The notes: generated by a model from the sequence alone, not told the origin. Shown: positions 6,000 through 13,680, counted from the first letter of the stretch. The stretch: 17,437 bases of DNA from UBA2402 sp037139735 (GCA_037139735.1 JBAXFU010000069.1:1-17437); one strand, 5' to 3'. Program-made: numbers and translations.

Positions 6000-7630
6000 C
6001 GTTGCAGGTGCATCAGCATCTCGCGAGGGAACCCGCGGACACGCTCGCTCCGCCGGATGGTCGAGTGGTCGGCGCCCGGCACGAGTTCGATCGAACCCAA
6101 CTCGATGTCGGGGGCTTGAGGCGGGTAGCGGCGGTCGAGTTCCGTCTTGAGCAGCCGAACGGCTTCGTTGAGGTAGAAGCTGTCCGACTCGCCCACGACC
6201 AGGCGGATCCGCTCGCGAAAGAGCTTGCCGATGGCGACAGGGTTCCCCGCGAGGCGAGCCGAGATGTCGTAGGCCCGCATCGCCTCCGCGACCTTGCGGT
6301 CGATGACGCCGGTGACGGGATCGAACAACGCGGCGGGGTTGCCTCGCTCGTTGCGGGGCCCGAAGACCGCCATCCACGAATCCCACTGTTGCCCGGAGGT
6401 GTTGTCCGGTCCCAGGACGTCCTCGGACCTGGTCTCTCGCTCGACGGTCATGACGCAGCGGCCGCCCGACCGAAAGCTGCCCAGCGCCATCACCCGCGGC
6501 CGCCCGCCGAACTCGACCCGCACCTCGCCTCGATCGCCGATGTTCACCGGCGCAAAGCGACTCTCCCGCAGCGGGTTGCCGAACGATTCGTCCGACTCGA
6601 CGAGTTGGTACGCGGACTTCTGGGCGTAGATGTCGATCAACTCGAGGCGGCGGAAGTCGACGGGGTCGGGCGACGTCGACCAGCACGCGCCGAAGGTCTC
6701 CGGGTGCGTCAGGGCGAGCCAGAGCGACGACCACCCGCCGCTGGAGTGTCCCGTCACGATCCGGGCCTCGGGCCTCCGATCGAGATCGGCGAACTTCGCC
6801 TCGATCGCCGGGATCAGTTCCTCGACGAGCGCCCTCGCCCAGGGGCCGTTGTTCGCCGAGTCGGCGAAAAGCGTGTGACCGTTGGGGCTTTCGGGGTCGA
6901 GCATGATGAGGCGGGTGCTGGCCGCCAGCTCGGCGTCGATGCCGGTGGAGGCGGCGCGGGCCGCGGCGGCGGCGATGGCGTCGACGTGCCTGCCGCCGAA
7001 GCCCGGCACGACGTAGATGGCGCCGAGCTTGGCTCCGTCGCGAGGCTTGACGGGCGACGTGACGGCGGCGCGGAGCATGACGTCGCGTCCATGGAACTCG
7101 CTCAGGAGTTTCGACTTCGCCTCGATGAGCGACACGCCGAGCTCCGACGCGCGGGCGGCGGGCCACTCGAGCCCCTCGGTGGCGCGGTCGAGCGTGAGCT
7201 CGATCACCGGCGACGTCCCTGGCTTGAAGGTGGCGGTGACGGCGGGGCCGTGGAGGTTGCCGCGGTCGCGGCGCCAGGAGCTCGACTGCCGGGTGGTGAT
7301 GAGTCGGGCCGCCACGCGGTAGGTGCCCGACAAGGCGTCAACCTTCGCCAGGTTGACCATGTCGAAGGCGACGGGCTCGACGCTCGCGCCCGGAGCCAGG
7401 TTCTTGACGTCGGTTCCCAGGAGCGGCTGGGGATTGTCCGAGAACGGGGCGTTGTTGGGGTCTTCGTCCTTGAGGTCGGCGGCCGCGTCGCTGATGAAGG
7501 CGATCACGAGCCGGCCCGACACGGGTCCTTCGGCGGCCGACGCCGGCAGCGTGACGCGGAAGACCGGGTCGGCGGGGGTGTGGGCGGCCAGGGCCGCCAC
7601 GGCGACGAGGCAGGCGAGGAATCGCGACAT
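5969..7630 (-). CDS. Exported alpha/beta-hydrolase, putative esterase (esterase D-like)
   Basis: A 553-residue secreted hydrolase. The N-terminus MSRFLACLVAVAALAA is a signal peptide, probably cut around AHTPAD. Residues up to about 190 look like a beta-rich accessory region with no named domain that I can assign. The catalytic domain follows, with IYVVPGFGG, a nucleophile elbow GHSSGGW (Ser296), a likely acid in VVGESDSFYLN and a likely His in PGADHST near the end. This is the pattern of the putative esterase family (PF00756), whose members cleave esters or transfer acyl groups; the substrate is unknown. The start at 7630 is chosen over 7687 because it begins the signal peptide and has TACACT ending 6 nt upstream with no ribosome-binding site. 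The gene overlaps the convergent ABC ATPase by 31 bp and diverges from ispG with only 55 bp between start codons. Confidence 0.82.
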   Translation of the reverse strand: MSRFLACLVAVAALAAHTPADPVFRVTLPASAAEGPVSGRLVIAFISDAAADLKDEDPNNAPFSDNPQPLLGTDVKNLAPGASVEPVAFDMVNLAKVDALSGTYRVAARLITTRQSSSWRRDRGNLHGPAVTATFKPGTSPVIELTLDRATEGLEWPAARASELGVSLIEAKSKLLSEFHGRDVMLRAAVTSPVKPRDGAKLGAIYVVPGFGGRHVDAIAAAAARAASTGIDAELAASTRLIMLDPESPNGHTLFADSANNGPWARALVEELIPAIEAKFADLDRRPEARIVTGHSSGGWSSLWLALTHPETFGACWSTSPDPVDFRRLELIDIYAQKSAYQLVESDESFGNPLRESRFAPVNIGDRGEVRVEFGGRPRVMALGSFRSGGRCVMTVERETRSEDVLGPDNTSGQQWDSWMAVFGPRNERGNPAALFDPVTGVIDRKVAEAMRAYDISARLAGNPVAIGKLFRERIRLVVGESDSFYLNEAVRLLKTELDRRYPPQAPDIELGSIELVPGADHSTIRRSERVRGFPREMLMHLQRYEIAPRPAP

Positions 7631-7636
7631 GGCGGG

Positions 7637-7642
7637 AGTGTA
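7637..7642 (-). promoter_or_regulatory. Candidate -10 of a leaderless promoter for the esterase gene
   Basis: On the minus strand TACACT is followed by CCCGCC and then the ATG at 7630. A transcript starting at or next to the ATG would have no leader. No purine-rich ribosome-binding site is present. Confidence 0.5.
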
Positions 7643-7670
7643 AGGACGGTTCGCCCGGCCATCGGCCTCA

Positions 7671-7676
7671 TACCCT
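7671..7676 (+). promoter_or_regulatory. Candidate -10 of a leaderless or very short-leader promoter for ispG
   Basis: TACCCT ends 9 nt before the ATG at 7686, with no Shine-Dalgarno sequence between (CCCAAGACC). The -10 elements of this gene and the divergent esterase gene are only 28 bp apart, so their -35 regions would interleave. Confidence 0.45.
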
Positions 7677-7685
7677 CCCAAGACC

Positions 7686-8975
7686 ATGCAACCTCGCAGA
7701 CCAACTCGTCAAGTGATCCTGGGGGATGACCGCGTCGGCCGCGTCGCGCTCGGCGGCGGGCTCCCCGGCGCCGACGGCCGCCCGACCACGCCCGCGCCCG
7801 TCAGCGTCCAGACGATGACCGCGGGGTACACGCACGACGTCGATGCATGCGTTCGGGAGATCCACAAGCTCGCCGCGGCGGGCGCGGACGTCGTCCGCGT
7901 GGCCGTGCCGGAGAAGAAGGACACCGAGGCGTTGCGGCACATCCTGCCCCAGGTGAGGGTGCCGATCGTCGCCGACGTGCACTTCCACTTCCAGCGGGCC
8001 CTCGAGGCGGTGGAGGCGGGCGTCCACAAGATCCGCCTCAATCCCGGCAACATCCAGGACAAGGCGCAGGTGGTCGAGGTGATCCGAGCGTGCAAGGCCA
8101 AGGGCCTGCCCATCCGCGTTGGGGTCAACGAGGGCTCGATCATCGAGCGCAAGGACAAGCAGAAGCGGATGCGGGAACTCGGCAAGGTCTTCAGCGAGCA
8201 CAAGCACGGCTCGATGCTCGCGATCATGATCGCCAAGCTCGAGGAGTACCTCGACATCTTCTACGAGGAGGACTTCCGCGACATCACCATCTCGGCCAAG
8301 AGCATGGACGCCTCGCTCGTGGTCGACGCGTACACGGAGATCTCGCGTCGCTTCGAGCATCCGCTGCACCTGGGCGTCACGCACGCCGGCCCGCGGGAGA
8401 CGGGCGCCATCCGCAGCATCGCCGCGTTGTCGGGCCTGCTGGTCAACGGCATCGGCGACACGCTCCGCATCTCCTACGCCAGCGACCCGGTGTACGAGGT
8501 CGAGGACGGGCTCGAGCTGCTCTACTCGCTGGGGCTCCGACCCCGCAAGGGCGTCGATCTCATCGCCTGCCCCACGTGCGGCCGCATCCAGGTCGACCTC
8601 TTCACCCTCGTGCAGGAGGTTCGCAAGAAGCTCGCCGAGGAGGTCAAGGTCCCGATGAAGGTCGCCGTGATGGGGTGCATCGTCAACGGGCCCGGCGAGG
8701 CCGAGGGCGCGGACGTGGCCGTCTTCGCGGGCGATCGTCGCGGCATCATCTACGTGCAGGGCGAGCGGGTCGCCAACGTGCCCGAGGATCAGATCCTCGC
8801 CAAGCTGCTCGAGGAGTGCCTGGCCTTCCAGGCCCGCGTGCTCTCGGGACAGGCCAGGCTCGGCGAGAAGAAGGTCGAGATCATTCCCCCCGACCCCGTG
8901 GGCGAACTCGGCAGCGGTTGGGAGAAGGTCGCGGCGGGCCAGGTGCAGCAGGTGACCGTCGGCCGGAGCGGTTGA
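7686..8975 (+). CDS. ispG: 4-hydroxy-3-methylbut-2-en-1-yl diphosphate synthase (IspG/GcpE)
   Basis: A 429-residue enzyme of the MEP pathway that reductively converts MEcPP to HMBPP in the cytoplasm with a [4Fe-4S] cluster. The N-terminal TIM-barrel part has VSVQTM, DVVRVAVP, VPIVADVHFHF and KIRLNPGNI. The C-terminal domain has the cluster ligands Cys295 and Cys298 in ACPTCGR, Cys331 in MGCIVNGPGE and the ligand Glu338 in the same motif. The protein is somewhat longer than the roughly 370-residue E. coli type, partly from an N-terminal stretch (GGGLPGADGRPTTPAP) before VSVQTM and from a C-terminal extension of about 50 residues. Start: ATG at 7686 has no ribosome-binding site and a TACCCT 9 nt upstream. 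It stands alone, and its product pathway feeds the phytoene/squalene synthase at the right end of the window. Confidence 0.96.
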   Translation: MQPRRPTRQVILGDDRVGRVALGGGLPGADGRPTTPAPVSVQTMTAGYTHDVDACVREIHKLAAAGADVVRVAVPEKKDTEALRHILPQVRVPIVADVHFHFQRALEAVEAGVHKIRLNPGNIQDKAQVVEVIRACKAKGLPIRVGVNEGSIIERKDKQKRMRELGKVFSEHKHGSMLAIMIAKLEEYLDIFYEEDFRDITISAKSMDASLVVDAYTEISRRFEHPLHLGVTHAGPRETGAIRSIAALSGLLVNGIGDTLRISYASDPVYEVEDGLELLYSLGLRPRKGVDLIACPTCGRIQVDLFTLVQEVRKKLAEEVKVPMKVAVMGCIVNGPGEAEGADVAVFAGDRRGIIYVQGERVANVPEDQILAKLLEECLAFQARVLSGQARLGEKKVEIIPPDPVGELGSGWEKVAAGQVQQVTVGRSG

Positions 8976-8979
8976 GGAG

Positions 8980-8992
8980 CGACCCCGGGTCG
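8980..8992. other. Short palindrome between ispG and the convergent GGDEF gene
   Basis: CGACCC and GGGTCG flank a single C in the 48-bp gap between two convergent genes. A second small repeat, GGCG-AAA-CGCC (9005-9015), lies close by. Either could help transcripts end, but neither has a T-run, and a 1-nt centre is too tight for an RNA hairpin without opening pairs. Confidence 0.2.
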
Positions 8993-9023
8993 GGATGCGG
9001 TCGCGGCGAAACGCCCCGCGCGG

Positions 9024-9977
9024 TCAGGCGGCCATGCCGCCGCTGGCGGGCGGGGCCGACGCATCGGTCCAGATGACGCGGTTGCGGCCGGTGCGCTTGG
9101 CCTCATAAAGATTCTGGTCGGCCTTTTCGACGATCGATTCGGCGGTGGCGCCGTCCGACGTGGAGAGCCCGCAGATCCCGATCGACGCGGTCAGCCGCCG
9201 CTGCGGGTGGCGAGGCCATTGCTCGAGTTCGATCGCGTGCCGGATGCGTTCGCCCATGATGGCGGCGTCGGCGGGGCACGTCTCGGGCATCACGATCACG
9301 AACTCCTCGCCGCCGTAGCGACAGACCAGGTCGTGGTTGCGGCAGCAGCGCTGGATGATCTTGGCGACGCCCTGCAGGGCCGCATCGCCGGCGGAGTGTC
9401 CGTAGGTGTCGTTGATCGACTTGAAGTGGTCGATGTCGAGCATCGCGACCGCCAGCGCGTGGTGGTGCCGGTGGGAACGCTCGACCTCCTCGGCCCATCG
9501 CTTGTTGAAGAACGCCCGGTTCCAGAGCCCGGTCAGGCCGTCCACCTGCGCCCGCTGGGCCAGCATCTGCAGGAGGTAGCGCATCTTGAGCGCCTGCCGG
9601 ATGCGGACCCTTAGTTCGGTCATCTCGAAGGGCTTGGTCACGTAGTCGACCGCGCCGAGTTCGAAGGCCTTGACCTTCTCGTGCGCGTGCTGGTTTCCCG
9701 AGATGATGATCACGGGAATGTCTTGCGTCGCGGCCGAGGCCTTCAGTTCCTTGAGCACCGTCAGCCCGTGCAGCACCCCCAACTCGAGGTCGAGCAGGAT
9801 GAGGGCGGGCAGTTCCGAGGCCGCCTTGGCGAGACCATCCTCGCCGGTCAACGCGCCGAAGAAGTCGAGCCCCTCGGCGCGGAGCCGCACCGAGATCAGG
9901 CGGTGCACGTCGACCAGGTCGTCGATGATGAGGACCCTGGGTCGCGCCTCGGGTTGTGGGACGGTGTCGTGCGTCAT
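9024..9977 (-). CDS. PleD-like response regulator: REC domain plus GGDEF diguanylate cyclase
   Basis: A 317-residue regulator that should make cyclic di-GMP when phosphorylated. The receiver domain (about 13-132) has the acidic pair Asp19-Asp20, phospho-acceptor Asp63 in ILLDLELG, and Lys115 in VTKPFE. The GGDEF domain (about 140-305) has DGLTGLWNRAFF, DIDHFKSINDTYGH and the active site GGEEF (222-226). The RNHD just before it (213-216) fits the product-inhibition I-site RxxD, so feedback control appears intact. The catalytic features indicate an active cyclase. ATG at 9977 is taken as start because it directly precedes the receiver domain; no strong ribosome-binding site is visible. It lies 50 bp downstream of the Hpt gene on the same strand, so the two are probably one operon. 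Confidence 0.92.
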   Translation of the reverse strand: MTHDTVPQPEARPRVLIIDDLVDVHRLISVRLRAEGLDFFGALTGEDGLAKAASELPALILLDLELGVLHGLTVLKELKASAATQDIPVIIISGNQHAHEKVKAFELGAVDYVTKPFEMTELRVRIRQALKMRYLLQMLAQRAQVDGLTGLWNRAFFNKRWAEEVERSHRHHHALAVAMLDIDHFKSINDTYGHSAGDAALQGVAKIIQRCCRNHDLVCRYGGEEFVIVMPETCPADAAIMGERIRHAIELEQWPRHPQRRLTASIGICGLSTSDGATAESIVEKADQNLYEAKRTGRNRVIWTDASAPPASGGMAA

Positions 9978-10027
9978 CGGGACCAGTGGGCCGTGAATCG
10001 AGACAACGGAGGGAGCGGACGCGGCGA

Positions 10028-10396
10028 TCAGGCCATCACGCGCTTGCACAGACCGGTGAGCTGGTTGACCGACTCGGTCAGCTGAGCCAGGCTCTGCTGC
10101 GTCGCGATCGGGCCGGCCTTCACCACGTCTTCCACCTTGGCCGCCGCCGTGCCCACCGTCGGGAACCCGTACCCCGCCGACGCCCCCTTGAGCTGGTGCG
10201 AGATCCGGTGCACCACGTCCCACTGCTGGGCCTTGAGCGCGTCGGTCAGCGCCTGCATCCGCTGCGGAAGCTCCTCCACGAACATCATCACGAGTTCCCG
10301 CATCTCCGGATCGCTCGCGAACTGGCTCCGCACGGGCGGGCCGCTCGAGGCGGCGGGAGGGGTGGTCGTGTTGGGCGTGGGCGATGGCGTGCTCAT
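10028..10396 (-). CDS. Histidine phosphotransfer (Hpt) domain protein
   Basis: A 122-residue stand-alone Hpt protein. After a Ser/Thr/Pro-rich N-terminus of about 25 residues, helices carry the motif SHQLKGASAGYGF, where His67 is the expected phospho-acceptor (HxLKG). Hpt proteins shuttle phosphate between receiver domains of hybrid kinases and response regulators in the cytoplasm. The start at 10396 has AGGAG about 10 nt upstream. The gene precedes the REC-GGDEF gene with a 50-bp gap, so it may pass phosphate to that receiver or drain it. No histidine kinase is present in the window, so the upstream partner is elsewhere. Confidence 0.87.
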   Translation of the reverse strand: MSTPSPTPNTTTPPAASSGPPVRSQFASDPEMRELVMMFVEELPQRMQALTDALKAQQWDVVHRISHQLKGASAGYGFPTVGTAAAKVEDVVKAGPIATQQSLAQLTESVNQLTGLCKRVMA

Positions 10397-10488
10397 GGTC
10401 GGGTGCTCCTCGTCGCATCCATCGGCCCGACGATCGCCCAAGTTCGGTGTCTCCCGTCGGATCGCCCTCGACCGGCCGGCGACGACCG

Positions 10489-10506
10489 CCTGTGACGCCT
10501 GTGACG
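10489..10506 (+). repeat. Two adjacent 9-bp direct repeats upstream of argC
   Basis: CCTGTGACG occurs twice in direct succession (10489-10497 and 10498-10506), ending 24 bp before a TACACT -10 candidate. This is just upstream of, or at, the -35 region of the arginine cluster promoter, where a regulator could bind. It does not resemble the AT-rich ARG box of E. coli or B. subtilis. Confidence 0.45.
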
Positions 10507-10530
10507 TTCCTGCGGCCCGTCGCCCCTCGC

Positions 10531-10536
10531 TACACT
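10531..10536 (+). promoter_or_regulatory. Candidate -10 element of the arginine gene cluster
   Basis: TACACT lies between the Hpt gene and argC. Transcription would start near 10543, giving a leader of about 55 nt to the ATG at 10598 or about 15 nt to the ATG at 10559. TTCCTG (10507-10512) is a weak -35 candidate 18 bp upstream. Confidence 0.4.
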
Positions 10537-10597
10537 CCCGCCCCCCTCCCGGGGATGCATGCCGCGGCGTGGCCGCGGGCCATCGCGAGCGACCCCC

Positions 10598-11689
10598 ATG
10601 ACTGTCCAGTGTGCCCACCCCGCGTCCGTCTCCCATCCCCTCAAGGTCGCCGTCGTCGGGGCGGCCGGTTACAGCGGAGCCGAACTCGTCGCGTTGCTCC
10701 TCTCGCACCCCGCCGCACGCGTCGTCGGCCTCTTCGGCTCGGCCAAACGCGAGGAAGGGGGCAAGTCGCAACGCTTCTCGGAGATCTTCACCCGCTTCCG
10801 CGGGCGGCTCGACCTCCCCGTGCTGGCCACCGACATCGACGCCATCGCCCGCCTCGAGCCCGATGCCGTCTTCCTCGCCACGCCTCACGAGGTGAGCGAG
10901 TCCCTCGCCGCACCCATGCTCAAGGTCGCGCCGTGCGTGCTCGACCTCTCCGCCGCGTTTCGTTTCAAGGATCCCGCGGCATACCCGGCTCACTACGGCT
11001 TCACCCACTCGCACCCCGACCTGCTCGCCCATGCCGTCTACGGCCTGCCCGAGCTCTTCCGAAGCCAGATTCGCGGGGCCTCGCTCGTCGCCGTCCCCGG
11101 GTGCTACCCCACGTCGGCCATTCTGCCCTTGGCGCCCCTCGCGAGGGCGGGCGCCATCGCCGCCGAGGCCTCCGGCACGCCCCGACGCGTCATCATCGAT
11201 TCCACCAGCGGCGTCAGCGGCGCGGGACGCGCCCTCAAGCAGGGCTCGCTCTTCTGCGAGGTCAGTCTCCAGCCCTACGGCGTCTTCTCGCACCGCCACA
11301 ACCCCGAGATCGACGCGTACGCCAACACGCCCACGCTCTTCACGCCCCACCTCGGCGCGTACGAGCGGGGCATCCTCTCGACGATCCACGTCGATCTCGC
11401 CCCGGGCTGGGACCGGGCCCGCATCGAGGCCCTCTACCACGAGGCCTACGGCGACGAACCCTTCGTGCGTCGCTGCCCCGCCGGCGTGTGGCCCTCCATC
11501 GCCGACGTTCGTCACACCAACTTCTGCGACTTCGGCTGGGCCATCGACCCGCGCCAGCCGCACATGATCATCGCCAGCGCGGTCGACAACCTCGTCAAGG
11601 GGGCGGCGGGCCAGGCCGTGCAGGCCATGAACGCCCGCTTCGGCCTCGACGAGCGGCTCGGCCTGCTTTCCTGCGAGGCCGCCTCATGA
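10598..11689 (+). CDS. argC: N-acetyl-gamma-glutamyl-phosphate reductase (ArgC)
   Basis: A 363-residue NADPH-dependent enzyme that reduces N-acetylglutamyl-5-phosphate to the semialdehyde in arginine synthesis. It has the dinucleotide loop VAVVGAAGYSGAE, the catalytic Cys169 in VPGCYPTSAIL, STSGVSGAGR, and the conserved HRHNPEI (His232, His234). ATG at 10598 begins 14 residues before the Rossmann strand. An in-frame ATG at 10559 would add 13 residues (rich in Arg/Gly) and has a GGGGA only 3 nt upstream, so it cannot be excluded. The stop overlaps the argB start as ATGA, a sign of translational coupling. It is the first gene of the argC-B-F-G-H cluster and diverges from the Hpt gene. Confidence 0.95.
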   Translation: MTVQCAHPASVSHPLKVAVVGAAGYSGAELVALLLSHPAARVVGLFGSAKREEGGKSQRFSEIFTRFRGRLDLPVLATDIDAIARLEPDAVFLATPHEVSESLAAPMLKVAPCVLDLSAAFRFKDPAAYPAHYGFTHSHPDLLAHAVYGLPELFRSQIRGASLVAVPGCYPTSAILPLAPLARAGAIAAEASGTPRRVIIDSTSGVSGAGRALKQGSLFCEVSLQPYGVFSHRHNPEIDAYANTPTLFTPHLGAYERGILSTIHVDLAPGWDRARIEALYHEAYGDEPFVRRCPAGVWPSIADVRHTNFCDFGWAIDPRQPHMIIASAVDNLVKGAAGQAVQAMNARFGLDERLGLLSCEAAS

Positions 11690-12507
11690 CCCACACCCTC
11701 GGATCAGGACCGGTCGTCATCAAGATCGGGGGCACCACCCTCGAGGAGCAACGCTCGCAGCCGGGGCTCTGGAAGTCCGTGGCCTCGCTCGCACGCCGCC
11801 ACGCGGGTGGCGTCATCCTCGTGCACGGCGGCGGCAAGGCCGTCGATCGCCACCTCGCCAAGCTCGGGTTCTCGACCGAGCGACGCGAGGGCATCCGCAT
11901 CACCCCCGAGGATCAGGTCGAGCAGATCGCCGCGGTGCTCGCGGGCAGCGTGAACAAGTCGCTGGTGGGGTCCCTGCTCGCGGCGGGCGCGATGCCCGTG
12001 GGCCTGTGCCTGGGCGACGGCAACGCCGTGCCCACCCGCAAGGCCACCCGGTACGCCTTCGACCCCGGCCGCGTGGGCGAGATGGCCGGCGGGGGCGACG
12101 GTCGCCTCCTTCACACGCTTGTTCGCGAAGGGTTCCTGCCGGTCCTCTGCTCGATCGGCATCGATCGCGAGGGCGGGTTCCTCAACGTCAACGCCGACGA
12201 TGCCGCCGCAGGGGCGGCGACGCTGCTGGGGGCGTCGGCCCTGGTCCTGCTCACCGACGTGCCGGGCGTGCTTGACGCCCAGAAGCAGGTGATCCCGGAG
12301 TTGGACGGTGCGGCGATCGAGTCGCTGGTGCAGCAAGGCGTGATCAGCGGCGGGATGATTCCCAAGGTCCGGGCGGCCATCGAGGCCTCCTCGGCCAGTG
12401 GCGCGCCCGTGGTCATCCTCGACGGCAACGCGCCCGCGGCCCTCGAGGCGTGGATCGACGCCAAGCCGGTCGGGACGCGTATTCTTGGGGCCCCACGCCC
12501 GGGCTGA
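11686..12507 (+). CDS. argB: N-acetylglutamate kinase (ArgB)
   Basis: A 273-residue amino-acid kinase that phosphorylates N-acetylglutamate, the step before ArgC. Motifs are VIKIGGTTL at the N-terminus (catalytic Lys), VHGGGKAVD, NVNADDAAAGAA (substrate and ATP contacts), LLTDVPGVL and GGMIPKVRAA. The ATG overlaps the argC stop codon by two bases (ATGA), so its translation is probably coupled to argC. The length is normal for the family. In many cyclic-pathway bacteria this enzyme is the arginine-inhibited step and carries an N-terminal helix; here only about 8 residues precede the first strand, so an N-terminal regulatory helix seems absent (inference). Confidence 0.95.
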   Translation: MTHTLGSGPVVIKIGGTTLEEQRSQPGLWKSVASLARRHAGGVILVHGGGKAVDRHLAKLGFSTERREGIRITPEDQVEQIAAVLAGSVNKSLVGSLLAAGAMPVGLCLGDGNAVPTRKATRYAFDPGRVGEMAGGGDGRLLHTLVREGFLPVLCSIGIDREGGFLNVNADDAAAGAATLLGASALVLLTDVPGVLDAQKQVIPELDGAAIESLVQQGVISGGMIPKVRAAIEASSASGAPVVILDGNAPAALEAWIDAKPVGTRILGAPRPG

Positions 12508-12511
12508 ACGC

Positions 12512-12566
12512 GTCGGATCGCTCCGGACGCACCCAGGGCCTGGGCTGAACGCCGGAGCGTTCCGGT
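12512..12566 (+). promoter_or_regulatory. Nested stem-loop in the argB-argF gap
   Basis: GGATCGCTCCGG (12515-12526) pairs with CCGGAGCGTTCC (12552-12563) with one T-T mismatch. In RNA the stem can extend outward by one G-C and two G-U pairs. The enclosed loop has its own hairpin, CCCAG-GGC-CTGGG (12532-12544). It begins 4 nt after the argB stop codon and ends 46 nt before argF. There is no following T-run, so it may be an RNA processing or stability element or an attenuator-like structure rather than a plain terminator. Confidence 0.45.
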
Positions 12567-12612
12567 CGGCCCCTCCCCATTTGGCACACGCGGCAGCAGG
12601 CAGGTCATCCCC

Positions 12613-13680
12613 ATGGCAAAGAAGGCAACCAAGAAGACCGCGAGCCGCACGAGCGCGAGCCGGAAGACCGTCAGCCGCAGCACCGCGGGCAAGAAGGCCG
12701 CCCCCGCCCGCCGTACCGCTCCGAAGACGTCGCTGGCCGGTCGCGACCTGCTCACCCTCTCCGACCTCACCCGCGACGAGATCCTCGCGATCTTCCGCAC
12801 CGCCCAGCGGTGCAAGCGCGACATCAAGCCCTTCCGCAAGGCCCTCGACGGCCGCACCATCGTGCTGCTCTTCGAGAAGGCCAGCTTGCGCACCCGCATC
12901 TCCTTCGAGACGGGCATCAACGCCATGGGCGGCACCTCGCTCTACATGGACCACGCCGCCCAGAAGATCGGCGAACGCGAGGCTGTCAAGGACTACGGCC
13001 GCAACCTCGAACGCTGGGTCGACTGCGTGGTGGCCCGCGTCTATGCCCATCGCACCTGCGAGGAACTCGCGGCATGGTGCGACATTCCTGTCATCAATGC
13101 CCTCTCCGACCTGTACCACCCCTGCCAGGGCCTGGCCGACCTCTTCACGCTCTGGGAGCGTCCCGGCGGGCTCGAGGGCGTGCGGCTGGCGTGGGTGGGC
13201 GACGGCAACAACGTCTGCCACTCGCTCATGCACGCCGCCACCATGCTGGGCGTCGACATGACCGTCGTGACGCCCAAGGGCTACGAGCCCACGCCCTCGG
13301 TGGTCGAGGAGTGCCTCGCCAACGCCCGCACCCAGGGCAGCACGCTGGCCTTCAGCCACGATCCGGCGGCGGTGGAGGGGCACCACGCCGTCTACACCGA
13401 CGTGTGGGTCTCCATGGGCCAGTCGGACCAGGCCAACGAGCGCCGCGCCGTCTTCGCCGAGTATTGCATCGACGCGTCGCTGATGAGCCGCGCTTCCAAG
13501 GGCGTGACGGGCAAGCGGTTCCCGCACGGCTCGCTCTTCATGCACTGCCTCCCCGCCCAGCGAGGCGTCGAGGTCACCGACGAGGTGATCGACGCGCCCT
13601 CCTCCATCGTCTATGACCAGGCCGAGAACCGCATGCACGCACAAAACGCGCTGCTGCTGCACCTGTTCGGCAAGGCCTGA
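12613..13680 (+). CDS. argF: Ornithine carbamoyltransferase (ArgF) with a basic N-terminal extension
   Basis: A 355-residue enzyme that makes citrulline from ornithine and carbamoyl phosphate. The carbamoyl-phosphate loop is FEKASLRTRISFE (Ser91-Arg95), followed by HPCQ (169-172), the ornithine loop DVWVSMG (263-269) and HCLP (311-314) with the catalytic Cys312. The family normally begins close to the GRDLL segment seen here at residues 43-47. In front of it is an extra stretch of about 40 residues made of Lys, Arg, Ala, Ser and Thr, with 8 Lys and 5 Arg and no acidic residue up to residue 40, resembling a histone H1 or HU tail. No ATG, GTG or TTG lies in frame between 12613 and the domain, so the extension must be translated. 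AGGCAGG lies upstream as a weak ribosome-binding site. The gap from argB is 105 bp. Confidence 0.95.
   Translation: MAKKATKKTASRTSASRKTVSRSTAGKKAAPARRTAPKTSLAGRDLLTLSDLTRDEILAIFRTAQRCKRDIKPFRKALDGRTIVLLFEKASLRTRISFETGINAMGGTSLYMDHAAQKIGEREAVKDYGRNLERWVDCVVARVYAHRTCEELAAWCDIPVINALSDLYHPCQGLADLFTLWERPGGLEGVRLAWVGDGNNVCHSLMHAATMLGVDMTVVTPKGYEPTPSVVEECLANARTQGSTLAFSHDPAAVEGHHAVYTDVWVSMGQSDQANERRAVFAEYCIDASLMSRASKGVTGKRFPHGSLFMHCLPAQRGVEVTDEVIDAPSSIVYDQAENRMHAQNALLLHLFGKA

Noticed and set aside
8976..9023. Rho-independent terminator between ispG and the GGDEF gene
   Set aside because: Short palindromes are present but no T-run follows on either strand, so the standard criteria are not met.
9978..10418. 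Longer version of the REC-GGDEF protein reading through the Hpt gene
   Set aside because: The added part is an out-of-frame reading of the Hpt gene, which has its own motif and ribosome-binding site. The receiver domain begins just after the ATG at 9977.
10397..10597. ARG boxes before argC
   Set aside because: No AT-rich 18-bp palindrome of the known ArgR type is visible in this GC-rich gap.
10384..11685. Upstream extension of argB in the same frame across argC
   Set aside because: This is the shadow frame of argC. ArgB begins at the ATG that overlaps the argC stop codon.
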